Source of the DNA: CAZAIO01 sp964485235
GTDB lineage: Bacteria > Chloroflexota > Dehalococcoidia > GIF9 > UBA5629
NCBI GenBank assembly: GCA_964485235.1
Contig: CAZAIO010000045.1
Coordinates: forward strand, 1-19,898
DNA length: 19,898 bases
Direction: 5' to 3'
In this document: positions 7,390 through 14,349 of the stretch, one piece after another
Layout of the letters: each line of letters starts with the position of its first letter
Numbering within the stretch: position 1 is the stretch's first letter
Made by a program: the position numbers and the translations under genes
The notes under the pieces: model-generated
What the model saw: only the letters and a program-made list of their open reading frames with translations
The model's database searches: none
Told to the model about the DNA's origin: nothing

Positions 7390-7419
7390 TTGACAGAGTC
7401 ATTCCCGCTATACTATATT
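7390..7419 (+). promoter_or_regulatory. Predicted promoter of the AbrB-type regulator and arsM
   Basis: A perfect TTGACA (7390-7395) is followed after 18 bases by TATATT (7414-7419, 5 of 6). The region after it is very AT-rich and leads to a GGAGGAG ribosome site at 7460-7466. Confidence 0.6.
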
Positions 7420-7472
7420 ATTTACTATATTCTGATTTTTCTGAATATTCTGAATAATTGGAGGAGTCACAG

Positions 7473-7748
7473 GTGACGGATAGCTATACAAACAATACAT
7501 GCTGTTCTCAGTCAGAACAATCCGGATACTGCAAAGTGGAATCTCTTGTTACGATCGACGAAAGAGGGCAAATGGTACTGCCCAAAGAGATCAGAGAAAG
7601 AGCAGATATCCGTTCCGGCGATAAACTGGCGGTTATAGGATGGGAGAAAGACGGCAAGATCTGCTGTATTTCATTAATAAAAGCGGATGAACTATCCGGT
7701 ATGGTAAAAGATATGCTCAGTTCGCTGGCAAAGAATATTTTGCCGTAG
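7473..7748 (+). CDS. Cys-rich AbrB/MazE/SpoVT-type DNA-binding protein (HgcAB-associated type)
   Basis: The GTG at 7473 is chosen as start because GGAGGAG lies 6 bases before it; a TTG at 7458 overlaps the ribosome site. The 91-residue product has one AbrB-like swapped-hairpin domain (about 25-57) with VTIDERGQMVLPKEIRERA and IRSGDKLAVI. Around it are five Cys: C10-C11, C20 and C64-C65 (GKICCISLIK), then an amphipathic C-terminal helix. From memory, this CC-containing AbrB type is named an HgcAB-associated protein and often sits beside arsM; no hgcA or hgcB is in this window. It is 30 bases from arsM and surely co-transcribed. The Cys pairs could sense arsenite or another thiophilic metal, which is inference. 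Confidence 0.85.
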   Translation: MTDSYTNNTCCSQSEQSGYCKVESLVTIDERGQMVLPKEIRERADIRSGDKLAVIGWEKDGKICCISLIKADELSGMVKDMLSSLAKNILP

Positions 7749-7778
7749 TATCAAACAAATAGTTGAGGTACAGGTCAC

Positions 7779-8603
7779 ATGAAAAAAGAAGATATCAGAA
7801 GCAAAGTGAGAGAGGGATACGGAAAGATCGCTTCAAATAGCAATTCATGCTGCGGGACAACTTCGTCATGTTGCGGAAAAGGCAATGTAATAGAATCGAT
7901 CGGCGAAATGATAGGGTACAGCAAGGAAGAGCTTCAATCCATCCCGCAAAATTCAAATCTCGGTCTCGGATGTGGTAATCCTGTTGCATTCGCTCATTTG
8001 CGCAAAGACGATACGGTGGTAGACCTCGGCTCCGGTGCCGGGCTGGACTGCTTTCTCGCTGCAAATATAGTAGGTGAAAAGGGGAAGATAATCGGCGTGG
8101 ATATGACTCAGGAAATGCTGGAAAAAGCGAGAGACAACGCCCGGGAAGGAGGGTTCACTAATGTGGAATTCCGGCTCGGTGAAATCGAAAACCTGCCGGT
8201 TGCCGATAATTCGGTAGATGTTGTGATATCGAACTGTGTTATAAACCTTTCCCCCGACAAAGAAAGAGTATTTTCGGAAGCATTCAGGATATTAAAATCC
8301 GGTGGCAGATTGATGGTATCGGACATAGTACTGACAAAGGAGTTGCCCGGCTTTTTAAAAGATTCCGTGGATGCATATGTAGGCTGCATAGCAGGAGCAA
8401 TTCTTGTTGAAGAATATCAGGCTGCTGTATCGAAAGCAGGTTTTAAAGATATTCAAATAATCGACAGTAGGAGATATCCGATCGAGGGATGGGTGAGTGA
8501 GGTTGTAACAACACAGATTGCCGACGATTTACACCTGACATCGGAAATGATTTCGGATATCGCCAGTTCAGTGCTCAGTATCAAGCTACATGCCATTAAA
8601 TAG
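7779..8603 (+). CDS. arsM: Arsenite S-adenosylmethionine methyltransferase ArsM
   Basis: This 274-residue enzyme methylates As(III) stepwise using S-adenosylmethionine. The class I methyltransferase fold shows DLGSGAGLDC (82-91) for SAM binding, then GVDMTQEML and an acidic loop with LPVADNSVDVVISNCVINLS. The three Cys that bind arsenite in characterised ArsM proteins have clear counterparts: C65 (LGLGCGNP), C153 (SNCVINL) and C203 (YVGCIAG). The N-terminal region has two extra CC pairs (C24-C25 and C31-C32) of the kind seen in many bacterial ArsM. It follows the AbrB-type gene by 30 bases, with an AGG just before its ATG. An 8-base inverted repeat (8584-8591 and 8636-8643), with a T run after it, may form a weak terminator. 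Confidence 0.95.
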   Translation: MKKEDIRSKVREGYGKIASNSNSCCGTTSSCCGKGNVIESIGEMIGYSKEELQSIPQNSNLGLGCGNPVAFAHLRKDDTVVDLGSGAGLDCFLAANIVGEKGKIIGVDMTQEMLEKARDNAREGGFTNVEFRLGEIENLPVADNSVDVVISNCVINLSPDKERVFSEAFRILKSGGRLMVSDIVLTKELPGFLKDSVDAYVGCIAGAILVEEYQAAVSKAGFKDIQIIDSRRYPIEGWVSEVVTTQIADDLHLTSEMISDIASSVLSIKLHAIK

Positions 8604-8711
8604 CTCACGGGTTAATGATAAAAGTTCAACAGTAAATGTAGCTCCGTTTTTCCATCTATTGTATTGCGCTATTATGGCTATTTTCATACTGAAAGCATCG
8701 CCGTTGCGGCA

Positions 8712-8740
8712 TTGACAGTAACCTGGCGTTTCATTACGAT
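8712..8740 (+). promoter_or_regulatory. Predicted promoter of the alpha/beta hydrolase gene
   Basis: A perfect TTGACA (8712-8717) is followed after 17 bases by TACGAT (8735-8740, 4 of 6). The start codon lies 18 bases after the -10, so the leader would be very short, which fits the lack of a ribosome site there. Confidence 0.45.
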
Positions 8741-8758
8741 AGAGTCTGTACACTCACT

Positions 8759-9469
8759 ATGATAAAAGACAATACTATCCCATCATACCGGACCACCGTA
8801 CAGGGACTGGAAGTCCATTACAAGTGCGCCGGGGAGGGAATGCCGCTCGTTTTAGTCCATGGTGACGGAAACGACTGGCATGAGTGGAAGAAGAATATAG
8901 GATTCCTGTCGCAATATTTCTGCGTTTACGCTCCGGACCTGCCCGGTTACGGCCTGAGCCGGCATCCTGATTTTGCCCTGTCTCCCTCCTGGGGTGCCGC
9001 ATTTCTGAGCGATTTCATGAAATCGCTGGATATCGACAATGCCCATGTTATCGGACACTCGATGGGCGGCCTTGTATCCCTGCATCTTGCCTTGTCTTTT
9101 CCCGACAAAGTGAATAAGCTGGTGCTGATAGATAGCGCGGGACTGGGCAATCTCGATAAAAGGGCTACCATGCTGCTCTACTTCATCAGGTGGACGAAGA
9201 ATTTATTCGGAAAAGAAAAAAGTGTTCGTTATGCCGATGCCCCGAGCAGTGAATGGATCGTCACTGAGCGCCTGTCCGGTCTGGACAAACCGACCACTAT
9301 AATATGGGGCGAAAAGGACTTCTATCTTCCTGTATCGCACGGAACGTTAGCCCGGCAACTGATAAAAAACGCGCAATTGTTTGTTTTCCCCCGCTGCCAC
9401 CATGCTCCACAAAGAGAGGACCCGGAAAAATTTCACGAAATAGTACACCGTTTTCTGGTAGAACAGTAG
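8759..9469 (+). CDS. Alpha/beta hydrolase fold protein
   Basis: The 236-residue protein shows the oxyanion loop VLVHGDGNDWHEW (32-43), the nucleophile elbow G-H-S101-M-G-G, the acid D187 in IIWGEKDFYLP and a catalytic His at 214 or 215 in CHHAPQREDPEKF, so the triad is complete. It is short for the family because the cap between strands 6 and 7 is reduced (about 135-172), leaving a fairly open active site. There is no signal peptide, so it is cytoplasmic. The substrate cannot be told; esterases, C-C hydrolases and haloperoxidase-like lactonases share this pattern. No strong ribosome site precedes the ATG. It is convergent with the DegV gene. Confidence 0.88.
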   Translation: MIKDNTIPSYRTTVQGLEVHYKCAGEGMPLVLVHGDGNDWHEWKKNIGFLSQYFCVYAPDLPGYGLSRHPDFALSPSWGAAFLSDFMKSLDIDNAHVIGHSMGGLVSLHLALSFPDKVNKLVLIDSAGLGNLDKRATMLLYFIRWTKNLFGKEKSVRYADAPSSEWIVTERLSGLDKPTTIIWGEKDFYLPVSHGTLARQLIKNAQLFVFPRCHHAPQREDPEKFHEIVHRFLVEQ

Positions 9470-9502
9470 CACCCGGCAGGAAAATAGTAAAAAGAGCGGT
9501 TA

Positions 9503-10360
9503 CTACTGCGGATGGGAATTGCTCATATTCCCGCGAAAAGCGACGATAAGCGTACCGGGACCGGTATGAACGCCAATCGTGCTGCCGAGCCTCGCCATAA
9601 TAATATTTTTCTTGTTGAACCTGGCCGCAAGACGTTGAGAGAGATCTGCAGCTTCTTCTGCCGTTGTGCTGTATGCCACGGCAAGATTATCTACACGCTT
9701 AGCATGAGTAACACATTCGAACAGCTCATCGATCCCTCTGGAACGGGTCCGTACCCGCCCCACAGGCGTCAGTTCGCCGTTGCGCAGGGAAAGTACAGGC
9801 TTTACATTCAGTATCGAACTCAGCAAAGCCCTGGTCCTGCCGGCACGGCCGCCCATGCATATATATTCAAGCGATTCCAGTATGCCGAATATGTAGGTAT
9901 TCTGTATCGCTTCTTCTACTATTGAAATGACGTATTGCAGGTCCTTCCCCGAGTTTGCCGCCTTTGCCGCTTCAACACAGATCAGGCCCAGCGCCGCTGT
10001 TGTGGTCTGAGAATCGATCACCTCGACAGGACACCCGGGGTCCACCATTGCAGTCGCCTGCAACGCAGAATTATACGTGCCGCTGAGCTTGGAGCTGATA
10101 TGTATGGACACGATTGCATCCGCCTTTACGGCAACGCTCTGATAGACTTCTACAAAATCCTGTATACCCGGTTGTACAGTCACAGGATGAACCGAATTGC
10201 GCAACAGCTCGCGATAAAACTCTTCGTCTCCTATATCCAGCCTGTCACGATAGACTTTATCCCCGAAGCGGATATAGAGCGGCACTATCGTGATGCCCAG
10301 TTCCTCAGCAAGCTGAGGCGGTAGATCGGCACTGCTATCGGTTACAATCTTTACTACCAT
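9503..10360 (-). CDS. DegV family fatty-acid-binding protein
   Basis: The start is placed at 10360, giving 285 residues (the family norm) that begin MVVKIVTDSSADLPPQL; AGGAAAAGG lies just upstream. A GTG at 10426 would add 22 unrelated residues without a ribosome site. DegV (FakB) proteins bind a fatty acid between two domains. The conserved elements are present: VTDSSADLP, a VTVQPG loop, IHISSKLSGTYNSA with the carboxylate-binding Ser, ECM-like YICMGGRAGR, and GVHTGPGTL near the C-terminus. In Firmicutes FakB feeds fatty acids to the kinase FakA for phospholipid synthesis; no fakA homologue is visible here. It is transcribed alone, with a long leader if the promoter at 10585-10613 is its own. 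Confidence 0.93.
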   Translation of the reverse strand: MVVKIVTDSSADLPPQLAEELGITIVPLYIRFGDKVYRDRLDIGDEEFYRELLRNSVHPVTVQPGIQDFVEVYQSVAVKADAIVSIHISSKLSGTYNSALQATAMVDPGCPVEVIDSQTTTAALGLICVEAAKAANSGKDLQYVISIVEEAIQNTYIFGILESLEYICMGGRAGRTRALLSSILNVKPVLSLRNGELTPVGRVRTRSRGIDELFECVTHAKRVDNLAVAYSTTAEEAADLSQRLAARFNKKNIIMARLGSTIGVHTGPGTLIVAFRGNMSNSHPQ

Positions 10361-10724
10361 TTCGCCTTTTCCTGCCTCTATGCAATTTTTACAGGGCCGG
10401 ACTATCCTCGCGTAAGCCAAATTCACCGGAATGCGGAGAGGATAAACTGTGTACGGTACAAGTTTCCGGATATGTGCAGGAAAAGAAAACGGACCATTCC
10501 ACAGTTAGTCCATGATGAAGAATTTCACCTGCCTGCATTCCCGCGTACATGAATAACGCATGAATTGCATCGGTATACGATGTAATTCTAGTACAAGCAC
10601 ATACCTGTGTCAACAGTTAATCCATAGCGGTCCGACATTGATAAAAATGTTATCCACTGCAATTGTCCTGTATAGTATAATCACTTTACTACAGAAATCT
10701 TATATAAATACGGAGATGTCGATT
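10361..10724. other. Intergenic region between the DegV and LOG-family genes
   Basis: This 364-base gap holds the minus-strand promoter at 10585-10613 and the long leader that would follow it. On the plus strand a TATAAT (10676-10681) about 45 bases before the LOG-family start could be its -10, with only a weak -35 (TCCACT, 10653-10658). Open frames here (for example 10389-10613 minus) have no ribosome site or recognisable domain. I see no riboswitch class that I can name. Confidence 0.5.
10585..10613 (-). promoter_or_regulatory. Predicted promoter, likely for the DegV gene
   Basis: On the minus strand a perfect TTGACA (10608-10613) and TAGAAT (10585-10590, 5 of 6) are 17 bases apart. The next gene in that direction is the DegV gene, leaving a leader of roughly 215 bases. 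Confidence 0.55.
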
Positions 10725-11351
10725 ATGAACGAAAATAAATCACCCGGACTATTTCCAAAAATGACAATAGGAGTCATGGGCTCAGCCGGTGGATTTGTAG
10801 AAGAGCAGGTCCGCGTATGCATCCGCAATCTCGGCACAGCAATCGCACATCGGGGCTATGTACTGATAACCGGTGCATGTCCGGGGCTCCCCCATGAAGC
10901 CGTACTGGGCGCGAAAAAAGAAGGCGGCGTTGTCGTCGGTATATCACCCGCCCTTAATTTACAGGAACATATAATCAAGTACCATTCACCCACGCGGTGT
11001 TACGATGCCATCATCTACACGGGCAGCGGACTTATGGGACGCGAAATAGAGAATATCCGTAGTTGCGACGTGGTCATTTTCGCAGGCGGCCGTTCCGGCA
11101 CACTGGGAGAATTTGCCATTGCATACGATGAGGGAAAAGTAATAGGAGTCCTCACCGGCACCGGAGGCATTACGGAACACCTCGAGACCATCATTGCCAT
11201 GATCAATAAAAAAACGGGCGCTTCCGTTTGTTACGATAGTGAACCGGATGCACTACTGGATAAACTGGAACAAATATACACACGGAATGTGTTGCCGGTC
11301 TACACGGAAGCAATGAAAGACCATGATCCGGACGGCACGATGGAAGATTGA
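10725..11351 (+). CDS. LOG/SLOG family (TIGR00725-like) nucleotide-binding protein
   Basis: The start at 10725 has CGGAG (10711-10715) 9 bases upstream; an ATG at 10716 abuts that site, and the longer frame from 10560 has no support. The 208-residue product is a Rossmann-like protein of the LOG/SLOG superfamily. It contains MTIGVMGSAGG at the first strand, YVLITGACPGLPHEAVLGAK, and the signature AGGRSGTLGEFAIAYDEGK, which corresponds to the P-G-G-x-G-T-x-x-E motif of lysine-decarboxylase-like phosphoribohydrolases. The leading P is replaced by A, as in the TIGR00725 group. Members bind nucleotide derivatives; the exact substrate is unknown. The C-terminal extension (about 170-208) is charged. 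The gene stands alone. Confidence 0.85.
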   Translation: MNENKSPGLFPKMTIGVMGSAGGFVEEQVRVCIRNLGTAIAHRGYVLITGACPGLPHEAVLGAKKEGGVVVGISPALNLQEHIIKYHSPTRCYDAIIYTGSGLMGREIENIRSCDVVIFAGGRSGTLGEFAIAYDEGKVIGVLTGTGGITEHLETIIAMINKKTGASVCYDSEPDALLDKLEQIYTRNVLPVYTEAMKDHDPDGTMED

Positions 11352-11470
11352 AGTTGCCTGCATACTATCAGAGAATAATAAAGCGCAGTCGCTGATTTTT
11401 GCCTTATTTGTGTATGCTCCGGCAGAAAGCTGATTACTCTTTCAGCCGGTAGAGTCAAGATTTGCGGGCT

Positions 11471-11493
11471 GTGATAGTGTTACGCACTATCAC
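11471..11493. terminator. 9-bp hairpin overlapping the MFS stop codon
   Basis: GTGATAGTG (11471-11479) and CACTATCAC (11485-11493) form a perfect 9-bp stem with a 5-base loop that contains the MFS stop codon. On the plus strand it is followed by a T-rich stretch (GGTTTTCCTTCTTC), so it may end transcription of the LOG-family gene. On the minus strand there is no T run. Confidence 0.45.
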
Positions 11494-12739
11494 GGTTTTC
11501 CTTCTTCGAAGGGAGCGCAATTATTCCCGCCATGACACCAAGCATCAGGACGACAAAACCGAGCCATACACTCTGATAGCTTCCCAGGGTATCATACACA
11601 TTGCCTGACAGCGGCGGTCCGACCAGTTGCCCTATTGTCATAATACCCATCACAAAGCCCAGTGTCGTGCCGAAGTGACGTAAGCCGATATATTCCCGCA
11701 CCAGCACCGGCATCATCGGAACAACCCCTCCATATCCCAGTCCGAAAAAGCATAAAAAGGGAACCACCAGCCATGTCCCTGCTGCACCGATGTACGCGTA
11801 ACAGAGCAATCCCAGCATTATAAATAGGGAAGCTGTCATAGACAGTCGCTTTGCCTTTGCCCGGTTCCCGAGCCAGCCGAAGCCGAACCTGCCTGCTATT
11901 GTAAACAGCGGCACCGCACCGGCGATCATGCTTGCCGTCAACCTGTCTATGCCTATCGTCCCCAGATAAGGCATATTATGAGTTACTACGGAAGAGACTA
12001 CAAGGAAACTGAACATATAAACAAGCGCTATCTGCCAGAAAAGGCCGTTCTTCAATATTTCCGGTATAGCTTTCTTTCCCCCCCCGTTCCCGGTCTTGTC
12101 CTCTACGTTTACTGTAACCTGACCTTCTATTCCATCGGGAAAGTACCCGTACTGTTCAGGCTTATGCCGTACAATAAGCGCCAGCGGTATAACGATACAC
12201 CACATTCCGATCCCGGCTATTGCCACGGTAGTACGCCATTGGAACTTATCTATCAGGCTGCTCAGTAGCGGAATTAACAGTCCGCTTGCACCGGTTCCAC
12301 TTACAACAATACCAACGGCAAGAGACATTTTTTTTCGAAACCAGTTCGATACGGCGGTCATTGTGACCACACTCGTTGTGGCACTTGTGCCGATACCGAT
12401 CAGAATAAACACTCCGTAATACCCGGCAAGCGAGTGAATACGGCTGAACATCAGCATCGCACAACCGGTCACGACGGCGCCTGCAATTATCAGTTTTCGC
12501 GGACCCCAGCGGTCGACGAATACTCCCACCAGAGGGGCGAATATACCGGCTTCTATGCCTCGCAATGAAGATGCAAATGCGACCTGAGCATAGGTCCAGC
12601 CGAATTCCTGTACGATTGGATCGAAGAGAGCGGTAAATCCAAAGGTGACAGACGCACTAACATACATAGAAATAAAAAAACAGGCGGCGACAATCCACCA
12701 CCCGTAAAATATCTTTTTCTTTTTATGAAATATGCTCAT
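11480..12739 (-). CDS. MFS transporter, OFA/monocarboxylate-type
   Basis: The 419-residue protein has 12 predicted membrane helices in two bundles of six, split by a hydrophilic loop (about 192-230) with the PEQYGYFPDG element common to the OFA/monocarboxylate branch of the MFS. Motif A is at 73-82 (FVDRWGPRK) after helix 2, and NWFRKK follows helix 4. The N-terminus FYGWWIVAACF is also typical of that branch. Oxalate/formate antiporters and short-carboxylate carriers belong here, so a small organic anion is the likely substrate. No strong ribosome site precedes the ATG. The gene is divergent from the cupin gene across about 290 bases. Confidence 0.9.
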   Translation of the reverse strand: MSIFHKKKKIFYGWWIVAACFFISMYVSASVTFGFTALFDPIVQEFGWTYAQVAFASSLRGIEAGIFAPLVGVFVDRWGPRKLIIAGAVVTGCAMLMFSRIHSLAGYYGVFILIGIGTSATTSVVTMTAVSNWFRKKMSLAVGIVVSGTGASGLLIPLLSSLIDKFQWRTTVAIAGIGMWCIVIPLALIVRHKPEQYGYFPDGIEGQVTVNVEDKTGNGGGKKAIPEILKNGLFWQIALVYMFSFLVVSSVVTHNMPYLGTIGIDRLTASMIAGAVPLFTIAGRFGFGWLGNRAKAKRLSMTASLFIMLGLLCYAYIGAAGTWLVVPFLCFFGLGYGGVVPMMPVLVREYIGLRHFGTTLGFVMGIMTIGQLVGPPLSGNVYDTLGSYQSVWLGFVVLMLGVMAGIIALPSKKENRDSA

Positions 12740-12967
12740 GCGGATATACGGCTTGGTGCAGGAATTGAAACGCTATCACAGTACGGGGAACGGGATATCT
12801 TTTTCTCCATGCAGTTAGTTGACCGGTTTCCTGATATCTTTCATATTATATTTTCTATATTTTATACTTTTACGGCCTTATTTTACAGGTAAATCCGGCT
12901 TGCGGACAAAAGCATAAAGTGTGCGAACCGGAAAAGACCCGGTTAACAAAGCAGAAACCGGCTCGCT

Positions 12968-12995
12968 TTCACTCATTCAGGTTACCGGATATAAT
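12968..12995 (+). promoter_or_regulatory. Predicted promoter of the cupin gene
   Basis: TTCACT (12968-12973, 4 of 6) and a perfect TATAAT (12990-12995) are 16 bases apart. The cupin ATG lies 35 bases beyond the -10. The rest of the 12740-13030 gap is AT-rich, with a small inverted repeat (AACCG...CGGTT near 12925-12943) and no other clear signal. Confidence 0.55.
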
Positions 12996-13030
12996 GGGAG
13001 AGCTTTCCGGAATAAATGAGGAGTAATATC

Positions 13031-13372
13031 ATGATCGTACATAATATTCAACAGGAACCGGCAAATAAAAGATGGTATAGAGCACATACGGGCGGTCTGG
13101 CGACTATGTTATTCGACAGCAGCGAGCTTGAAGGTATATTGTTCTTCGCCCTTGCAGTGGTACAGCCGGGCAAAGAACTGGAATCGCATATCGATCCGTA
13201 TGAAGAAATATATTTCATCCTCCAGGGTACCGCCATAATGAAAGTGGATGAGGACGAGCAGGAAGTACATCCAGGCGATGCAGTCTGGATACCCTGCGGC
13301 TCACCTCACAGCATGCGCAATCATGGAGATAAAGAATGTGCCATCGTGGTCGCTGCAGGATATCCGCGATAA
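13031..13372 (+). CDS. Single-domain cupin protein
   Basis: The start at 13031 follows GAGGAG (13018-13023) by 7 bases; the in-frame ATG at 13016 overlaps that site. The 113-residue protein is one cupin beta-barrel. Motif 1 is PGKELESHIDPYEEIYFILQG (46-66), with H53 and E58/E59 as metal ligands and Asp where the second His usually stands. Motif 2 is PGDAVWIPCGSPHSMRN (81-97), with H93. Three metal ligands are therefore visible and the fourth is changed. Small cupins act as isomerases, dioxygenases or sugar/metabolite binders, and the role cannot be set from sequence. It lies upstream of yqeB, 141 bases away. Confidence 0.88.
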   Translation: MIVHNIQQEPANKRWYRAHTGGLATMLFDSSELEGILFFALAVVQPGKELESHIDPYEEIYFILQGTAIMKVDEDEQEVHPGDAVWIPCGSPHSMRNHGDKECAIVVAAGYPR

Positions 13373-13472
13373 TCGTGTAACATAGCGATGGATGTACGAA
13401 TATACAGGATGTTTGTCAATTGTCGCTTTCGTGGAGTATTATAACCGTGACGGAGAGCAATATACCGCAATT

Positions 13473-13488
13473 AATACTATATAGTATT
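13473..13488. promoter_or_regulatory. 16-bp perfect palindrome before yqeB
   Basis: AATACTATATAGTATT is a perfect 16-base palindrome 25 bases before the yqeB start codon, where an operator would act. No regulator can be assigned, and in such AT-rich sequence some palindromes occur by chance. A TATAAC near 13438-13443 may be the nearby -10, without a good -35. Confidence 0.35.
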
Positions 13489-13513
13489 TAATAGCGGAAA
13501 AGCGGTACTATCG

Positions 13514-14320
13514 ATGAAAAACCTTTCCGAATTGAAAGTGCTGATCAGAGGCGGCGGTGAAGTTGCCAGCGCAGTAGCCCACCGGCTGCACAGGAGCCAT
13601 TTTAAAGTGTGCCTCACGGAAGTGGCGGAACCGCTTGCGGTCTGCCGCGGCGTCTGCTACTCGGAAGCCGTTTTCGACGGCACCATGACGATAGAGGGAG
13701 TGACGGCGGAACGTGTTGCACTGGACGCTGAAGCAGTCCGGCAGACATGGCAGGAGGGGAAAATTCCCATCGTAGTGGACCCGCCTCTGGCCATCAAGGA
13801 CAGGCTCCGTTTCGACGTGCTTATCGACGCGACCATGCTCAAGCGCAAGACCGGCACAACAATTCAGGACGCCCCTCTGGTAATAGGAATGGGGACAGGG
13901 TTTCAGGTAGGGACAGACGCACATCTCGTCGTGGAAACCAATAACAGTAACAGTATGGGCAGGGTGCTTACGGAAGGAGAAGCTGAAGTAAATACTGGAA
14001 TACCGCTGGCGGTGGGCGGGCTGACCGGTGAGCGAGTGCTGTGGGCTGAGCAGGCAGGCGTGGTGATATCGGACAGGGAGATAGGAGAAACGGCACAGAA
14101 AGGTCAGGTTGTCGGCACGCTCGGAGACCTGCAATTGAAATCACCTCTGGACGGTATCATTCGCGGGTTGGTGAGAAGCGGCGTCCATGTAAACAAAGGC
14201 GCTAAACTCGTTGAAATCGACCCGGTCAACGACCGCTCGGTCTGTTATATAATAAGAGACAAAATGAGAGCGTTAGCAGGCGGTGCCCTCGAAGCGATTA
14301 TGTATATATTTAACGTATGA
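13514..14320 (+). CDS. yqeB: YqeB-type selenium-dependent molybdenum hydroxylase maturation protein
   Basis: The 268-residue protein matches the YqeB/EF2563 family, which accompanies selenium-dependent molybdenum hydroxylases and XdhC. It begins with a Rossmann-like glycine motif, VLIRGGGEVASAVAHRL (9-25), followed by LTEVAEPLAVCRGVCYSEAV, which carries the family's R-x-x-(C/S)-x-x-x-A-V pattern. Other family elements are IVVDPP (86-91), DVLIDATMLKR, APLVIGMGTGF (120-130), a V-x-E-T-N-N...GRV stretch (139-151), and a C-terminal hammerhead/barrel-like segment with KGQVVGTLGD and SPLDGIIRGLV. It is cytoplasmic. The xdhC reading frame overlaps its stop or starts shortly after it, so both are made from one message. 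The hydroxylase they serve is not in this window. Confidence 0.92.
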   Translation: MKNLSELKVLIRGGGEVASAVAHRLHRSHFKVCLTEVAEPLAVCRGVCYSEAVFDGTMTIEGVTAERVALDAEAVRQTWQEGKIPIVVDPPLAIKDRLRFDVLIDATMLKRKTGTTIQDAPLVIGMGTGFQVGTDAHLVVETNNSNSMGRVLTEGEAEVNTGIPLAVGGLTGERVLWAEQAGVVISDREIGETAQKGQVVGTLGDLQLKSPLDGIIRGLVRSGVHVNKGAKLVEIDPVNDRSVCYIIRDKMRALAGGALEAIMYIFNV

Positions 14321-14349
14321 CCTCGGAAACTATCGGGAGCAATAAAGAT

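Noticed and set aside
7473..8603. Mercury methylation locus (hgcAB)
   Set aside because: The AbrB-type protein resembles an HgcAB-associated protein, but neither a corrinoid protein HgcA nor ferredoxin HgcB is adjacent. The polyferredoxin at 1406-2950 is a different type.
10361..10426. GTG start at 10426 for the DegV protein
   Set aside because: No ribosome site, and the added 22 residues precede the normal family start MVVKIVTDSSADLP.
10389..10613. 74-codon minus-strand frame upstream of the DegV gene
   Set aside because: Its start overlaps the predicted -35 element, it has no ribosome site, and the residues show no domain or clear composition of a real protein.
10560..10724. N-terminal extension of the LOG-family protein from ATG 10560
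   Set aside because: The extension crosses the likely -10 element and lacks a ribosome site; a site suits the ATG at 10725 and family length.
12740..13030. Inverted repeat AACCG...CGGTT near 12925-12943 as terminator or operator
   Set aside because: Short arms and no T run; it is not near a gene end and may be chance.
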